64,000 nt of DNA from positions 106,330,410 through 106,394,409 of the forward strand of contig CM063284.1 in NCBI GenBank assembly GCA_032173965.1, given 5' to 3'. Every line of letters starts with the position of its first letter. The stretch's first letter is position 1. The stretch comes from Sitta carolinensis. Lineage: Eukaryota; Chordata; Aves; Passeriformes; Sittidae. The notes under the pieces are model-generated. The model was not told the origin of the DNA. It did not search any database and saw only the letters and a program-made list of their open reading frames with translations. The position numbers were made by a program, and so were the translations under genes. Positions 55,001 through 61,225 of this stretch are shown here, piece by piece.

Positions 55001-58000
55001 CTTGTGATGCAGACTTACAACCAAGGCTAAGCATGAAAAGAAGCAACATGGTATTTGTGAATGCCTAAACATGGGTTTAAGGTTGTTTTTCTCTAGTACA
55101 GCAAAGGAGCGCACCATAACTCCACATTTTCCACATTTTCCTCTCTTCCAAAGAAGAGAGGTTGTACTGTAATTGCTACGTTTCTATGCTGAAGCTTGGG
55201 ACTTTAAGGAAAATGAGACATTATGTGTAGAGGACCAGAAAGAACAGGTGGTTCAGCCCTGGAAGGGAAAATTCAGTCCAGGAGGAATACCCCTCTGCGA
55301 CCAAGGGGGAAAGGGCCATCTGCCCTAAGGTCTCTGTAAGCACCAGTTCATTTGTTGAACTCTATCTGTTGTTGTAGTTGGTGCCACTCAAAGTGGCTTG
55401 GTTCAGCCCTGTTCACCGTAGTTCAACCCCCTGTTGCCCTATATGTACCTCCCCTAGAATGTTCTCCCCTTCCCTGAGCCCCGTTGGTCCCAGTTTGCCG
55501 CAGTATTCCAGCCCTTGCTCCGCCCCTGCTAACCCTTTGGTCAGCCGCTGGCTGCCCCTCCTCTGCGCCAGTTTTATCTGCCCCCATTGGCCCTTGACCC
55601 TCAGGTACACACCCACATTCCCATATAAAATCCCATGTTTTCCCTTTGCTTTGTCTTTTTCCCTGGATTTCCCTGTGGCAAATAAAGTGCTCTTGGATCT
55701 CCATATTGAGACCCGTCCTTTTTGCCTTTATTGTCAGCTACCTTAAATGCGTCTGTCGAATTCTGCACCTGCGGGTCGCTCGCAAGGTTCACTGAAGCCA
55801 GCAGAGCTTCGATTATGGACTTTTGGTATCTCAATTACATCACCTCCATGAGGTTTAAAAATTAATAAAGACACATTAATGAATGCTTTATTAAGGCTTC
55901 ATGAAGCATGTTCTCTAGACAGCAAAAGTCAGTAAGGACAAGAGGTAATAAAGTTAGCTTCAGCATGGAACAGAAAGATGTTAAAGTGATTTTTCAAACG
56001 ACAATTCTTAAAACCATACTTACCCTTGAAAAAGGGTAGGGTAGGTAAATTGCAGGACAGACAGGACATACTGGAAAACAAATAGCAAATTAATGCACAT
56101 CAAACACCTACAGTTTATAGTATTAACAAACAATCACAAGCAACAAAACATACACAAAAAGTTTCCATTTTGCTTTATTTTGGTAGAAAAGACAAAAAAA
56201 ATGTTCAAATGTTAAAAAAAAAAAAAAGATTCAGTAATTTCACTTGTTGTGGTGTATTTTCTCCCTCTTCCTTCATTGGGCTGCACTATGATCTCTGAAA
56301 TGCTTGATAAGCCTCAATCTTGATGAACAGCATCTGTGCTAAGTTCCACTTGAGCTTATCAGACATACTGTCTGCTCTCAGGAACTTAAGACTGTCCAGC
56401 GAGCTCCTGCTTTTTAACAAACAGCCTTGGAGACTTCTTTCCCTTGCCTGTATAACAACCCAAGTGGAACAACATTTTTGTTATTGAACTTTCAAAGTAA
56501 ATTACCAACCCGTATTGAGGCCAGGAAGGAAAATTATTTCATCTAAACCCAACTCTCTTGTAACCTCATAAACAGCAGTCCTGAGTGAGATCCTTTGAAC
56601 TTTCCTGGACCACAGCAGGATACAACCAGCAACCCCTCTCTGAGTGGGACACCTCTCAGAGCCAGGAAACTCCCAAGTTTGCTGTACTTGGAAGACCTCT
56701 GAAGGACAATGATGGATCCTGGGCTGTTACCATCCACTCCTCAAGACTCAACCCTTTGCCTGTGAAGGAGATGTAAGGACATCCAAAGTGAGTACTTCAC
56801 TGAAGTTGAGGGGAATTTTTCCTGCATGTACCTTGTACATGTTCCTTCGGGTCTGAGTGTGTGTGAATGTGGATATGCTGTAGCAAATTCATTATGAATA
56901 TTGCTCTCTTTGACTTTTAGGTTTGTAAGATAGGCCTGTGAGTCGCTGTTGTGCCTATATTAAATTCTATATTAATCTTTTGTTAAATTGTTTAAATTGA
57001 GATTTTGATTAACAGCTGCTATGTTTAAGTGCTGTTAAAAACCTTTAGACTAAACCACTGATCAAATCTGGAGTTAAGTTTGGCAAGTGGGTCCACTATG
57101 AATTCTGTGGCTCAGTGTGAGTGTCTTATTCCCTTTTATCCTTACCCTTTCCTGTTCTTAGTTATATGTAGATAATTTCAGGTTGATTGATTTTAGTCTG
57201 ATTTTTGACTGTCTGCTTTAACCATCTAATAATGCTGTTGTAGATGTAATAATGTAGTAATGTAATGTAATAATAATGTAATGATGTAATAATGTAGTAT
57301 TGATGGTGTAGAGTGAACCTTGCCAACAAATTTTACCATGATTTCACTTTAATATTAAATCTGCTTTTGCCCATCCCCTTGCTGGTGATTCTCTCAGTGA
57401 CCTATAACACCGATTCACAATACTTCCCACACCAGAACTGCTGGCTGCTGCCTCAGTCCCCGTGGAATGTAACAGACACTTAAGTACATGAGGCATGGAG
57501 TGGATACACTGAACAATGGAGAAGGCTGTCATCTGAATTGCACTTTCACTTTCTGAACACAGTCCATACATCACACTGAATGGAAAAGGATTAACAGGAG
57601 CAAAAAGCCATAAGCACCAGTCAATTAAAATCATATCATACCAAAGAGGCAGTCTTTGGCAGAACCAAGAGCAATAATCTTAACATAATTGTCTCCTTAT
57701 GACTAATGTATCTTACAGACTTAACAATCTGCTCACACACTATTTTGTGTAAAATATTAAGTGGTCCATAAAGCCCATCAGAGATATAATACATGGGAGT
57801 AAAAAGCAAAATCTGCATCATTGCTTTAGCCTGCTTTGTCTGGGCCTGTACGTATGAATGCTAGTGTCTCTTCATGCTAAACATGTATATATGCAAATGT
57901 GAGGCATAAATACATGTCTTCCAGGTCTACCAACTTCCCATAAAGAAGTATATAAATACCACTTCTGCAAAGGAGAGCAATGATTGAAGCTTCCTCAGAG

Positions 58001-59647
58001 GAAATGAAAGGTACCTGCAGTTTCTTCCAGGAGCCAGCAGAAGCTGTCAAGGGCAAAAGGAGAAGCTGAAAGCTTTCAGCAAAGAGAAAACTGTGCTGAG
58101 CACCTTGCATGGTCCCGTTTTCAGGTTTGTGGGGTATCACTAAGAAGCTGGCATCCGTACACAGAGACAAGGCACGTTGATTCACAACAGGTCCTTTTAC
58201 ACATACACCTGTCAGAAGTGCCACGTGCATTTTAAATCAGGACAATCTACCTATATGTCTGCACCCCTGCTCGCATTTGCACACCACCTGCAACAACTGG
58301 AAGGCTTATATTCCCGTTATTTTAAACTTTATTACACTAAAATCTACATTCAGGTTTGAAAATGGAGGGCCTATGTCAATGTCCCTATGACTTCCTCTCA
58401 AGCACAATTAAACCAAGTATTTTTCCCAATCCATGATGCAACCTAGCAGCTCTTTTAGCCTCTTTCTGTTTAACTAATCACTGCTCCCAGCTGTTTGTCA
58501 AATCAAGTGCATTATGTCTCCCTACAATTTTGCTTCGTGTCTGAACTTCAGTCTACTTCTGAGCATCCTTAATGGCAAATGTATCTTGGAACAGAAACCA
58601 ATGGCCAATGCCCAGAAAAGATTTCATTTTCACCTCTGAAATGCTGCTTTTCTCTAATCCTCCCTCAGAATATTCATACCCTGATTGCTTCACCAATATA
58701 TTTTTCTTTCAAAAATCTGGGCCAGAAATATAGACACGCACTCCTGACAAATAGGATTGCATGGAGCAATTACTCTATCTCCTCCTCACAGAGTGAAAAA
58801 ACTACTTTCAAACTATGCTTAAATGATACAATTTTATTCACAATGTGACCATCTTCAGCCTACTTCTTCTTCTTAGACACTTCAGCAACACTTACAAGAA
58901 ATTGTTAGACAGTAGAAAATAAAATTCTTGTCTTAATTTTGTATGTTAATTAAATTGTCAAAGGAACAAAGTTGCCATGAAAATTTACATTTGTTTCACT
59001 ACTGAAATAATACTTTGAATATTTCCATTTTTCCCTTGTATGGTTGATATCATTGTTCCAGTTAGCAGATCTTTTGGGAATGAGCGCAGTTGCCAGACAC
59101 CCAATAATGAAATATATACAGCAGCAGAGATACTTTCAGCGCAGCGCAACTTCTGGGTCTCTAACACTTCATTCATTGGAATGACATGATGTCAACCTCC
59201 TTGCCCTCCTAAACGAGACAATAATAGAACTTCTCTGTCGTGGAAAGGTAAAGATGCTACACACTGAGCAAAATGAAACCGGCACCCTCTCCGCAATTTC
59301 GGGAGCATACAGGATGGGCGGCGGGCTGGAGTGCCACGGACTTTTTCACTCGCAGAGTAGTCCCGTCCCGTCCCGGGAAGGGCTGGTCCTCCGGTTCTCC
59401 CTGAGCAGGGCAGGGAAAGCAGAGGGCACCGACTCTCCTCTTTCTCCTGCTCCCGGATCCCTGCACTTCCCTCGCCCCCGCTCCCGCAGCTGCGGACCGG
59501 CAGCCAGCGCCCCCGCACCCCCCAGCGCCCCGCCCGTCCCGTCCGAGCCCGGGGCGGCCCCCCGCCCGCGCTCACCTTGTTGGTGAAGCTGGAGGCCAGG
59601 TAGAAGAGGCAGAAGGCGAGGCCGCCCGCCGGCCTCTTCAAATACAT
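6508..59647 (-). CDS. TMEM241: TMEM241, spliced coding region (14 exons, 3' end missing)
   Basis: This is the gene-level entry; the exons are listed separately. TMEM241 is a small multi-pass membrane protein related to Golgi nucleotide-sugar transporters (DMT superfamily, VRG4/SLC35-like). It has been reported as a UDP-GlcNAc transporter needed for mannose-6-phosphate tagging of NPC2. Fourteen minus-strand segments between GT-AG sites each translate to a successive piece of the human protein, compared from memory. Exon lengths are 72, 47, 78, 82, 78, 26, 52, 49, 46, 36, 35, 70, 94 and 65 nt, and all phases close without a stop. The sum, 830 nt, ends two bases into codon 277, which matches human, so the model is neither shifted nor missing an internal exon. 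About 19 C-terminal codons, the stop and the 3' UTR are missing, presumably left of the window. Identity looks high except in exon 14. The gene starts in a CpG island, as expected for a housekeeping gene. Confidence 0.95.
7195..7350 (+). repeat. Possible very old CR1 scrap
   Basis: Phrases such as 'atggaaagagttcaaagaac' followed by 'attagatggaaggattg' resemble the part of CR1 ORF2 just upstream of the 3' end. Divergence is too high for a firm call. Confidence 0.3.
14184..14217 (+). promoter_or_regulatory. Tandem RFX X-box-like sites
   Basis: Two copies of TGGCACCATGGCAAC lie 17 bp apart (14184-14198 and 14201-14215). Each contains the GCACC-AT-GGCAAC pattern, close to the RFX X-box consensus GTNRCC-AT-GGYAAC with a mismatch in the left half-site. 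Function is inferred only from the motif. Confidence 0.4.
23781..23827 (+). repeat. Poly-T tract with 15-17-bp period
   Basis: T14 C T14 C T16 C. It reads as oligo-A broken by G on the TMEM241 sense strand. No retroposed body was identified beside it. Confidence 0.9.
24937..25180 (+). repeat. A/C-only low-complexity tract
   Basis: About 240 bp on the plus strand consist almost entirely of A and C, including an (AAAAC)n core at about 24973-25003. Only a few G or T occur. All long frames here are low-complexity artefacts. Confidence 0.9.
25670..26735 (-). mobile_element. CR1 LINE fragment with ORF2 C-terminus, sense to TMEM241
   Basis: The minus strand encodes broken CR1 reverse-transcriptase tail, for example QLYGKGPEILVDSKQDM then QHCALAAKNPQSILGC around 26160-26290. 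The remaining tail follows with frameshifts and a worn 3' terminus at the left. This is the longest CR1 copy in the window, about 1 kb, old and inactive. Confidence 0.88.
27155..27248 (-). CDS. TMEM241: TMEM241 exon 13 (residues 224-255)
   Basis: It encodes GLLGFFLMLHTVKLKSSTTS, then GQYAAWSFLAK. Human has GFLGFFLMFSTVKLKSLLAPGQCAAWIFFAK. It contains the helix GFFLM and the conserved TVKLKS..GQ.AAW motif. The acceptor is tttgcag and the donor AAG|gtaaga, phase 0. The next intron is the longest in the gene, 20.6 kb. Confidence 0.97.
28229..29485 (+). mobile_element. ERVL-like LTR block, antisense to TMEM241
   Basis: The block is compositionally unlike its surroundings, with a G+C-rich left half and a C-tract (about 28584-28617). 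It starts TGTCGTAGTTTGG and ends '..cacatctcacaaca', both like songbird ERVL LTR termini as I remember them. AATAAA sits at 29415-29420, followed by a T/GT-rich stretch, as in an LTR R region. At ~1.26 kb it is long for an LTR, and I see no matching flanking duplication (ctcct versus gatac), so it may be composite or rearranged. No retroviral coding sequence was seen. Confidence 0.6.
28584..28617 (+). repeat. C-rich tract
   Basis: Runs of up to ten C broken by single A/T/CT. It is within the LTR-like block and on the sense strand of TMEM241 is G-rich, so it could fold as a quadruplex. Confidence 0.8.
31261..31330 (-). CDS. TMEM241: TMEM241 exon 12 (residues 201-224)
   Basis: It encodes DLFSALDFPFLYFYRFHSSC followed by CA and a split serine. 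Human has DLFSVLDFPFLYFYRFHGSCCAS. The acceptor is cctcag and the donor CAG|gtaacg. It is highly conserved and aromatic-rich. Confidence 0.97.
31331..32479 (-). other. TMEM241: TMEM241 intron 11
   Basis: The intron is 1149 bp. Nothing recognisable was found. Confidence 0.85.
32480..32514 (-). CDS. TMEM241: TMEM241 exon 11, 35 nt (residues 189-201)
   Basis: It encodes VVLLASASHPA between a split serine and a split glycine. Human has VVLLAFASHPT. The acceptor is tttttttttag and the donor CAG|gtaaag. A second AG four bases inside the exon would break the frame if used. A duplicated AT-rich block lies directly in the upstream intron. Confidence 0.94.
32528..32631. repeat. 22-bp direct duplication by the exon 11 acceptor
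   Basis: The 22-mer ending 'aatttgatactacag' occurs exactly at 32528-32549 and 32601-32622, and 'atactacag' repeats once more at 32623-32631. The interval is filled with related AATAATTTGAA words. It lies 14-117 bp upstream of exon 11, in the branch-point zone. Confidence 0.85.
35624..35653 (+). repeat. (ATTT)n microsatellite
   Basis: About seven ATTT units on the plus strand. Simple repeat. Confidence 0.9.
35825..36021 (+). mobile_element. CR1 LINE 3' fragment
   Basis: The plus strand encodes KHWNRLPRAVSESPSLEVFK, the last conserved stretch of CR1 ORF2. The usual 3' tail with 'ccttaaagctattctccaac' and 'gatgattcta' follows. It is 5'-truncated, antisense to TMEM241 and ends near 36021. Confidence 0.9.
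38787..38822 (-). CDS. TMEM241: TMEM241 exon 10, 36 nt (residues 177-189)
   Basis: It encodes DLDQQYINYVF flanked by two split serine codons. Human has DIDQQYLNYIF. The DQQY motif makes the match secure. The acceptor is tcccag and the donor CAG|gtaaaa. Length is a multiple of three, so skipping would keep the frame. Confidence 0.95.
38823..39632 (-). other. TMEM241: TMEM241 intron 9
   Basis: The shortest intron, 810 bp. It contains an AT-rich stretch (about 38910-39010) of TATAATATTA-like words. Confidence 0.85.
39633..39678 (-). CDS. TMEM241: TMEM241 exon 9 (residues 162-177)
   Basis: It completes the glycine, then encodes AYKVFHKLWKPGSL plus two bases of a serine codon. Human has AYKILQKSQKPSALS, so this loop exon is less conserved than its neighbours. 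The acceptor is attacag and the donor AAG|gtaata. A 25-unit TG repeat lies 276 bp upstream in the gene's direction. Confidence 0.93.
39679..41719 (-). other. TMEM241: TMEM241 intron 8
   Basis: The intron is 2041 bp. It holds a 50-bp TG microsatellite (39955-40004) and short A-runs such as that near 41357. Nothing else was recognised. Confidence 0.85.
39955..40004 (+). repeat. (TG)25 microsatellite
   Basis: Twenty-five uninterrupted TG units are followed by CGCATGTATG. On the TMEM241 sense strand it is a CA repeat, the kind bound by hnRNP L, 276 bp upstream of the 46-nt exon 9. Confidence 0.98.
41720..41768 (-). CDS. TMEM241: TMEM241 exon 8 (residues 146-162)
   Basis: It encodes FDPNGYLWALIHLICV plus one base of a glycine codon. 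Human has FNPDGYFWAIIHLLCVG. The acceptor is attgcag and the donor TTG|gtaagt. Confidence 0.96.
41769..42918 (-). other. TMEM241: TMEM241 intron 7
   Basis: The intron is 1150 bp. Nothing recognisable was found. Confidence 0.85.
42919..42970 (-). CDS. TMEM241: TMEM241 exon 7 (residues 128-145)
   Basis: It completes the serine codon, then encodes VLLLLAAAVCLPLCDTQ, a hydrophobic helix. Human has ALLLLAAAGCLPFNDSQ. The acceptor is ccgcag and the donor CAG|gtgagc, phase 0. Confidence 0.95.
42971..44647 (-). other. TMEM241: TMEM241 intron 6
   Basis: The intron is 1677 bp. It contains one CR1 fragment in the gene's own orientation (43952-44258). The rest is unremarkable. Confidence 0.85.
43952..44258 (-). 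mobile_element. CR1 LINE 3' fragment, sense to TMEM241
   Basis: The plus strand starts 'atcacagaatcatagaatca', then 'ggctggaaaagacctt', 'ctgccctgggcaatttattc' and 'cttcctcttgtccct'. This is the reverse complement of the classic bird CR1 3' end. It is 5'-truncated, and it keeps the 3' terminus. Confidence 0.92.
44648..44673 (-). CDS. TMEM241: TMEM241 exon 6, 26-nt micro-exon (residues 120-128)
   Basis: It encodes QTSHLKVC plus two bases of a serine codon; human has KTSPAKICS. The acceptor follows an 18-T run and reads acag|CAG, a NAGNAG arrangement that could drop the first glutamine. The donor is TAG|gtaagc. Despite the tiny size, position, phase and similarity to human make the call firm. 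Confidence 0.93.
44674..46023 (-). other. TMEM241: TMEM241 intron 5
   Basis: The intron is 1350 bp. It ends, at low coordinates, in an 18-T tract on the sense strand (44678-44695) that serves as the exon 6 polypyrimidine tract. Nothing else was recognised. Confidence 0.85.
46024..46101 (-). CDS. TMEM241: TMEM241 exon 5 (residues 94-119)
   Basis: Twenty-six codons begin PIPVFLTVHNAAEVITCGFQ and end KFVQKE; human has IPVFLTLHNVAEVIICGYQKCFQKE. The PVFLTLHN core is a recognisable DMT-type motif. The acceptor is ggcag and the donor GAG|gtaatt, both phase 0, so the exon is a symmetric 78-nt cassette. Confidence 0.96.
46102..49253 (-). other. TMEM241: TMEM241 intron 4
   Basis: The intron is 3152 bp of AT-rich sequence. 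I see no repeat family, RNA gene or extra exon in it. Confidence 0.85.
49254..49335 (-). CDS. TMEM241: TMEM241 exon 4 (residues 66-93)
   Basis: It encodes SEILSWLPASVLFVGIIYAG followed by SRALSRL. The stretch LPASVLFVGIIYAGSRALSRL is identical to human as I recall it. It is the most conserved exon, with a membrane helix ending in the conserved AGSRALS motif. The acceptor is ttcacag and the donor TTG|gtaag, phase 0. Confidence 0.97.
49336..53603 (-). other. TMEM241: TMEM241 intron 3
   Basis: The intron is 4268 bp. It contains a G/T-rich low-complexity tract (about 51800-51945, many GTTTG/GGTTTT words) and nothing else identified. No transposon was recognised. Confidence 0.85.
51805..51942 (+). 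repeat. G/T-rich low-complexity tract
   Basis: The plus strand is dominated by TTTG, GGTTTT and a T16-like run, with almost no A until 'aatacag'. On the gene's sense strand it reads as A/C-rich. Confidence 0.6.
53604..53681 (-). CDS. TMEM241: TMEM241 exon 3 (residues 40-66)
   Basis: It completes the split glycine, then encodes WQTLVGGLLLHISWKLGWVE followed by INLCS and two bases of an arginine codon. This is the second membrane helix and matches human WQTLIGGLLLHVSWKLGWVEINSS closely. The acceptor is tttcag. The donor, AAG|gtactg, is the weakest in the gene. Confidence 0.96.
53682..56023 (-). other. TMEM241: TMEM241 intron 2
   Basis: The intron is 2342 bp. Its main content is the solo LTR at 55226-55811. 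The remaining ~1.7 kb is AT-rich and featureless. Confidence 0.85.
55226..55811 (+). mobile_element. Solo LTR of an endogenous retrovirus, antisense to TMEM241
   Basis: The 586-bp block begins TGTAGAGG and is flanked by identical ATTATG hexamers (55220-55225 and 55812-55817), the target duplication size of alpha/beta-type retroviruses. It carries LTR promoter architecture on the plus strand: an inverted CCAAT box (attgg, 55586-55590), a TATA box (tataaaa, 55624-55630) and AATAAA (55681-55686), followed by a U5-like tail. The expected final CA is CG here, so the right end is the least certain. No gag, pol or env sequence is nearby, so it is a recombination remnant with no coding capacity. Confidence 0.72.
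56024..56070 (-). CDS. TMEM241: TMEM241 exon 2 (residues 25-40)
   Basis: The 47-nt exon encodes YVLSVLQFTYPTLFQ plus two bases of a glycine codon. Human has YVLSVLKFTYPTLFQG, a single difference. The acceptor is ttttccag and the donor is CAAGG|gtaagt. The FTYPTLFQ stretch is the family-typical loop into the next helix. Confidence 0.97.
56540..57200 (+). mobile_element. Possible ERVL-type LTR remnant
   Basis: The block is richer in G+C at its left half, then turns AT-rich, with phrases such as 'ctgagtgggacacctc' and 'ttgttaaattgtttaaattg' that resemble songbird ERVL LTRs as I remember them. No polyadenylation signal, clear termini or flanking duplication was identified. The ends are arbitrary and the identity is a weak guess. 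Confidence 0.35.
57226..57301. repeat. Imperfect TAATG/TAATAATG simple repeat
   Basis: About 75 bp are built from repeated TAATGTAG, TAATG and TAATAATG words. It is a degenerate microsatellite inside intron 1. Confidence 0.7.
59576..59647 (-). CDS. TMEM241: TMEM241 exon 1, coding part (residues 1-24)
   Basis: It encodes 24 residues beginning MYLKRPAGGLAF and ending ASSFTNK, the first membrane segment. Human exon 1 also has 24 residues, with the shared LAS..TNK ending. The ATG at 59647-59645 is chosen because it gives this exact length. The frame stays open upstream only because the DNA is GC-rich. The start context is weak, with C at -3 and T at +4. The donor reads AAG|gtgagc, phase 0. Untranslated exon sequence must extend to higher coordinates, but the transcription start cannot be read from the sequence. 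Confidence 0.95.
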
Positions 59648-59691
59648 CGGGCAGCGCGGGCGCGGAGCGCGGCGCGGCGGGCGGCGGCCAT
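59638..59691 (-). other. Upstream ORF overlapping the TMEM241 start codon
   Basis: An ATG at 59691-59689 opens a 17-codon reading frame (MAAARRAALRARAARCI) that stops at TGA 59640-59638, seven bases past the main ATG codon. It is out of frame with the main start, 44 bases away. Its G at +4 is better than the T of the main start; both have C at -3. It matters only if transcription starts right of 59691. A short reading frame in GC-rich 5' leader can arise by chance. Confidence 0.5.
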
Positions 59692-59844
59692 CGGCCCTGG
59701 CAGGGACACGTCGCCTCAGCGGGCGCCGCCTCTGCGGGCCGCTGCTGCCGCCCGGCGGCCGTGCCGGGCACAGGGCGGCCGTGCCGGGGACAGGCGGCAG
59801 CGGCCGAACCGCGACCGGCAGGGGAGCGAGGACATTGTCCCCTG

Positions 59845-60285
59845 TCCTCTGCCCTTGTGAGACCCCACCCTGAGTGCTGCGTCCAGCTCCGAGGCACTTG
59901 GCACGGGAAAGACCTGTCGAAGCCAGTCCAGAGGAGGGACGCAAAGATTCATCAGAGGGCTGGAGAACCTCTCCTGTGAAGACAGGCTGAGAGAGTCTGG
60001 GATGTTCAGCCCGGAGAAGAGAACGCTCTGGAGGGAGCGTTCTTACACCAGCCTTTTAGTACCTAAAGGGGACCTGCAAGAGTGCTGCAAAGGGACTTTT
60101 AACATGGGTATGTAATGGTAGGGGAAATCACTTCAAACTGAAAGAGGGTGGATTTAGACTAGATAGAAGGAAGATATTTTTTATGGTGAGGGTGGTAAGA
60201 TGCTGGAACAGGTGGTGGATACACCATCCCTACAAGTGTTCGAAGTCAGGCTGGACAGGAGTCAGAGCAGCCTGATCTAGTTAGA
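59845..60285 (+). mobile_element. CR1 LINE fragment (3' part of ORF2 and tail)
   Basis: The plus strand reads ALVRPHPECCVQL and, after damage, a frame like VQRR.., the C-terminal end of CR1 reverse transcriptase. It continues into the familiar stretch on 'aaactgaaagagggtgga', a tract like 'ggtgagggtggt', and 'tgctggaacagg'. It lacks the 3' terminus. The element is 5'-truncated and starts about 200 bp from the TMEM241 ATG. Borders are approximate. Confidence 0.85.
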
Positions 60286-61144
60286 CATTTAGCAGGATGC
60301 TCTTTCCTGGAATGTGGTGAAGCAACTTGGATGATGACCTATTTGCAAGGCTGTCAGTCCAGTGGTGGACAGAGAGACAGCATCAAGCTGGTTTTGGTGT
60401 TGAATTATGATAACACCAGTCTAACACATCAACCCCAAATGAACATCTTGACAGTGAGGTAAGGATTTGGCAGACAAGCTGCTAAGCTTACCTGGAGATA
60501 CATAACTGGCAGTCAGTCACTTTGCACGATAAAAGTCCAGTCCATTTTCATATGATTAGGTTCAAGTGTGCATGAAGATTCCTCCTTTGGGAGGGGACAC
60601 CCCTCAAAATTAGTCCTTAAAGCTGAGCAAGTGAAAGAGGTTTTGCCCATGGACATTGGTATGGAGAGTTACATCAATCTCTGCTTTAATAACTATTTCT
60701 TTTTGCTAGTATTAGTAGAATTGCTTTGCTATAGTTGTTTTGATCACGTGTACCATTTGTCAAACACTCATCTTTGATAGAGTGTTCGCTAGATAGTATC
60801 ATCCTATCCTAGTAGTTTTATCTTATATACTGTATAGTAAATAATTCTGATTAAGATCTCTTTGTCTGATAATTTATCATAATGAATCATTAATTTTTAT
60901 ATAAATAGTTTGCCATAACTTATCCTACAGGACAGTTGTTCAGTCACAGGTCTATAATTTCTTAAACTTGAACCACTGACAGTCTGAGGCTAAAATTGGA
61001 TCCAGCTGCACCTTGGCTCCTCTCTGAGAAGGAATTTAGAAAGCCAGGCAGTCCTTTCTACATCTCATGACTCAACAGGAGGGCTTCTCCAATAAACTTT
61101 GTCAGGAGCTCGCACTCCCACCCATGACCAGAAGCCCCTGCTTA
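60286..61144. other. 5' flanking DNA, no gene seen
   Basis: Nothing recognisable was found. The reading frames are short and have no family resemblance. No RIOK3 exon was seen. Confidence 0.6.
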
Positions 61145-61225
61145 TTGCAGGGGGCTGGACTAGATGAATAACTTCAAAGGCCCCTTCCAACCAACTATTC
61201 TATGGTTTTATGATCTTATGATTCA
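61145..61225 (+). repeat. CR1 3'-end fragment
   Basis: It contains the CR1 terminal signature 'ggggctggactagatga', then 'ccccttccaacca' and an ATTCTATG-like tail. It is a short, 5'-truncated copy. Confidence 0.8.

Larger units (their letters stand above)
56071..59575 (-). other. TMEM241: TMEM241 intron 1
   Basis: The intron is 3505 bp. The right end is CpG-island DNA. It holds an ERVL-like block (about 56540-57200) and a TAATG/TAG-type simple tract (57226-57301). The rest shows nothing recognisable. Confidence 0.85.
59270..59850. promoter_or_regulatory. TMEM241: CpG island / TMEM241 promoter
   Basis: This is the only long stretch dense in G+C and CpG, with many GGGCGG/CCGCCC-type Sp/KLF boxes. 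It covers exon 1, the start of intron 1 and the region just upstream. No TATA box is evident, as is usual for CpG-island promoters. A YY1-like GATGGCCGCC reads on the minus strand around 59684-59692. In human the neighbour RIOK3 is divergent, so this promoter may also fire rightwards. That is inference; no RIOK3 exon is visible up to 64000. Confidence 0.8.

Noticed and set aside
59648..59944. In-frame 99-codon N-terminal extension upstream of the TMEM241 ATG
   Set aside because: The frame is open because of GC richness and begins inside antisense CR1 sequence. Human starts at the shorter position.
59254..59979. Other long frames on both strands across the CpG island
   Set aside because: They are GC-driven shadows of exon 1 and of the CR1 fragment; no family match.
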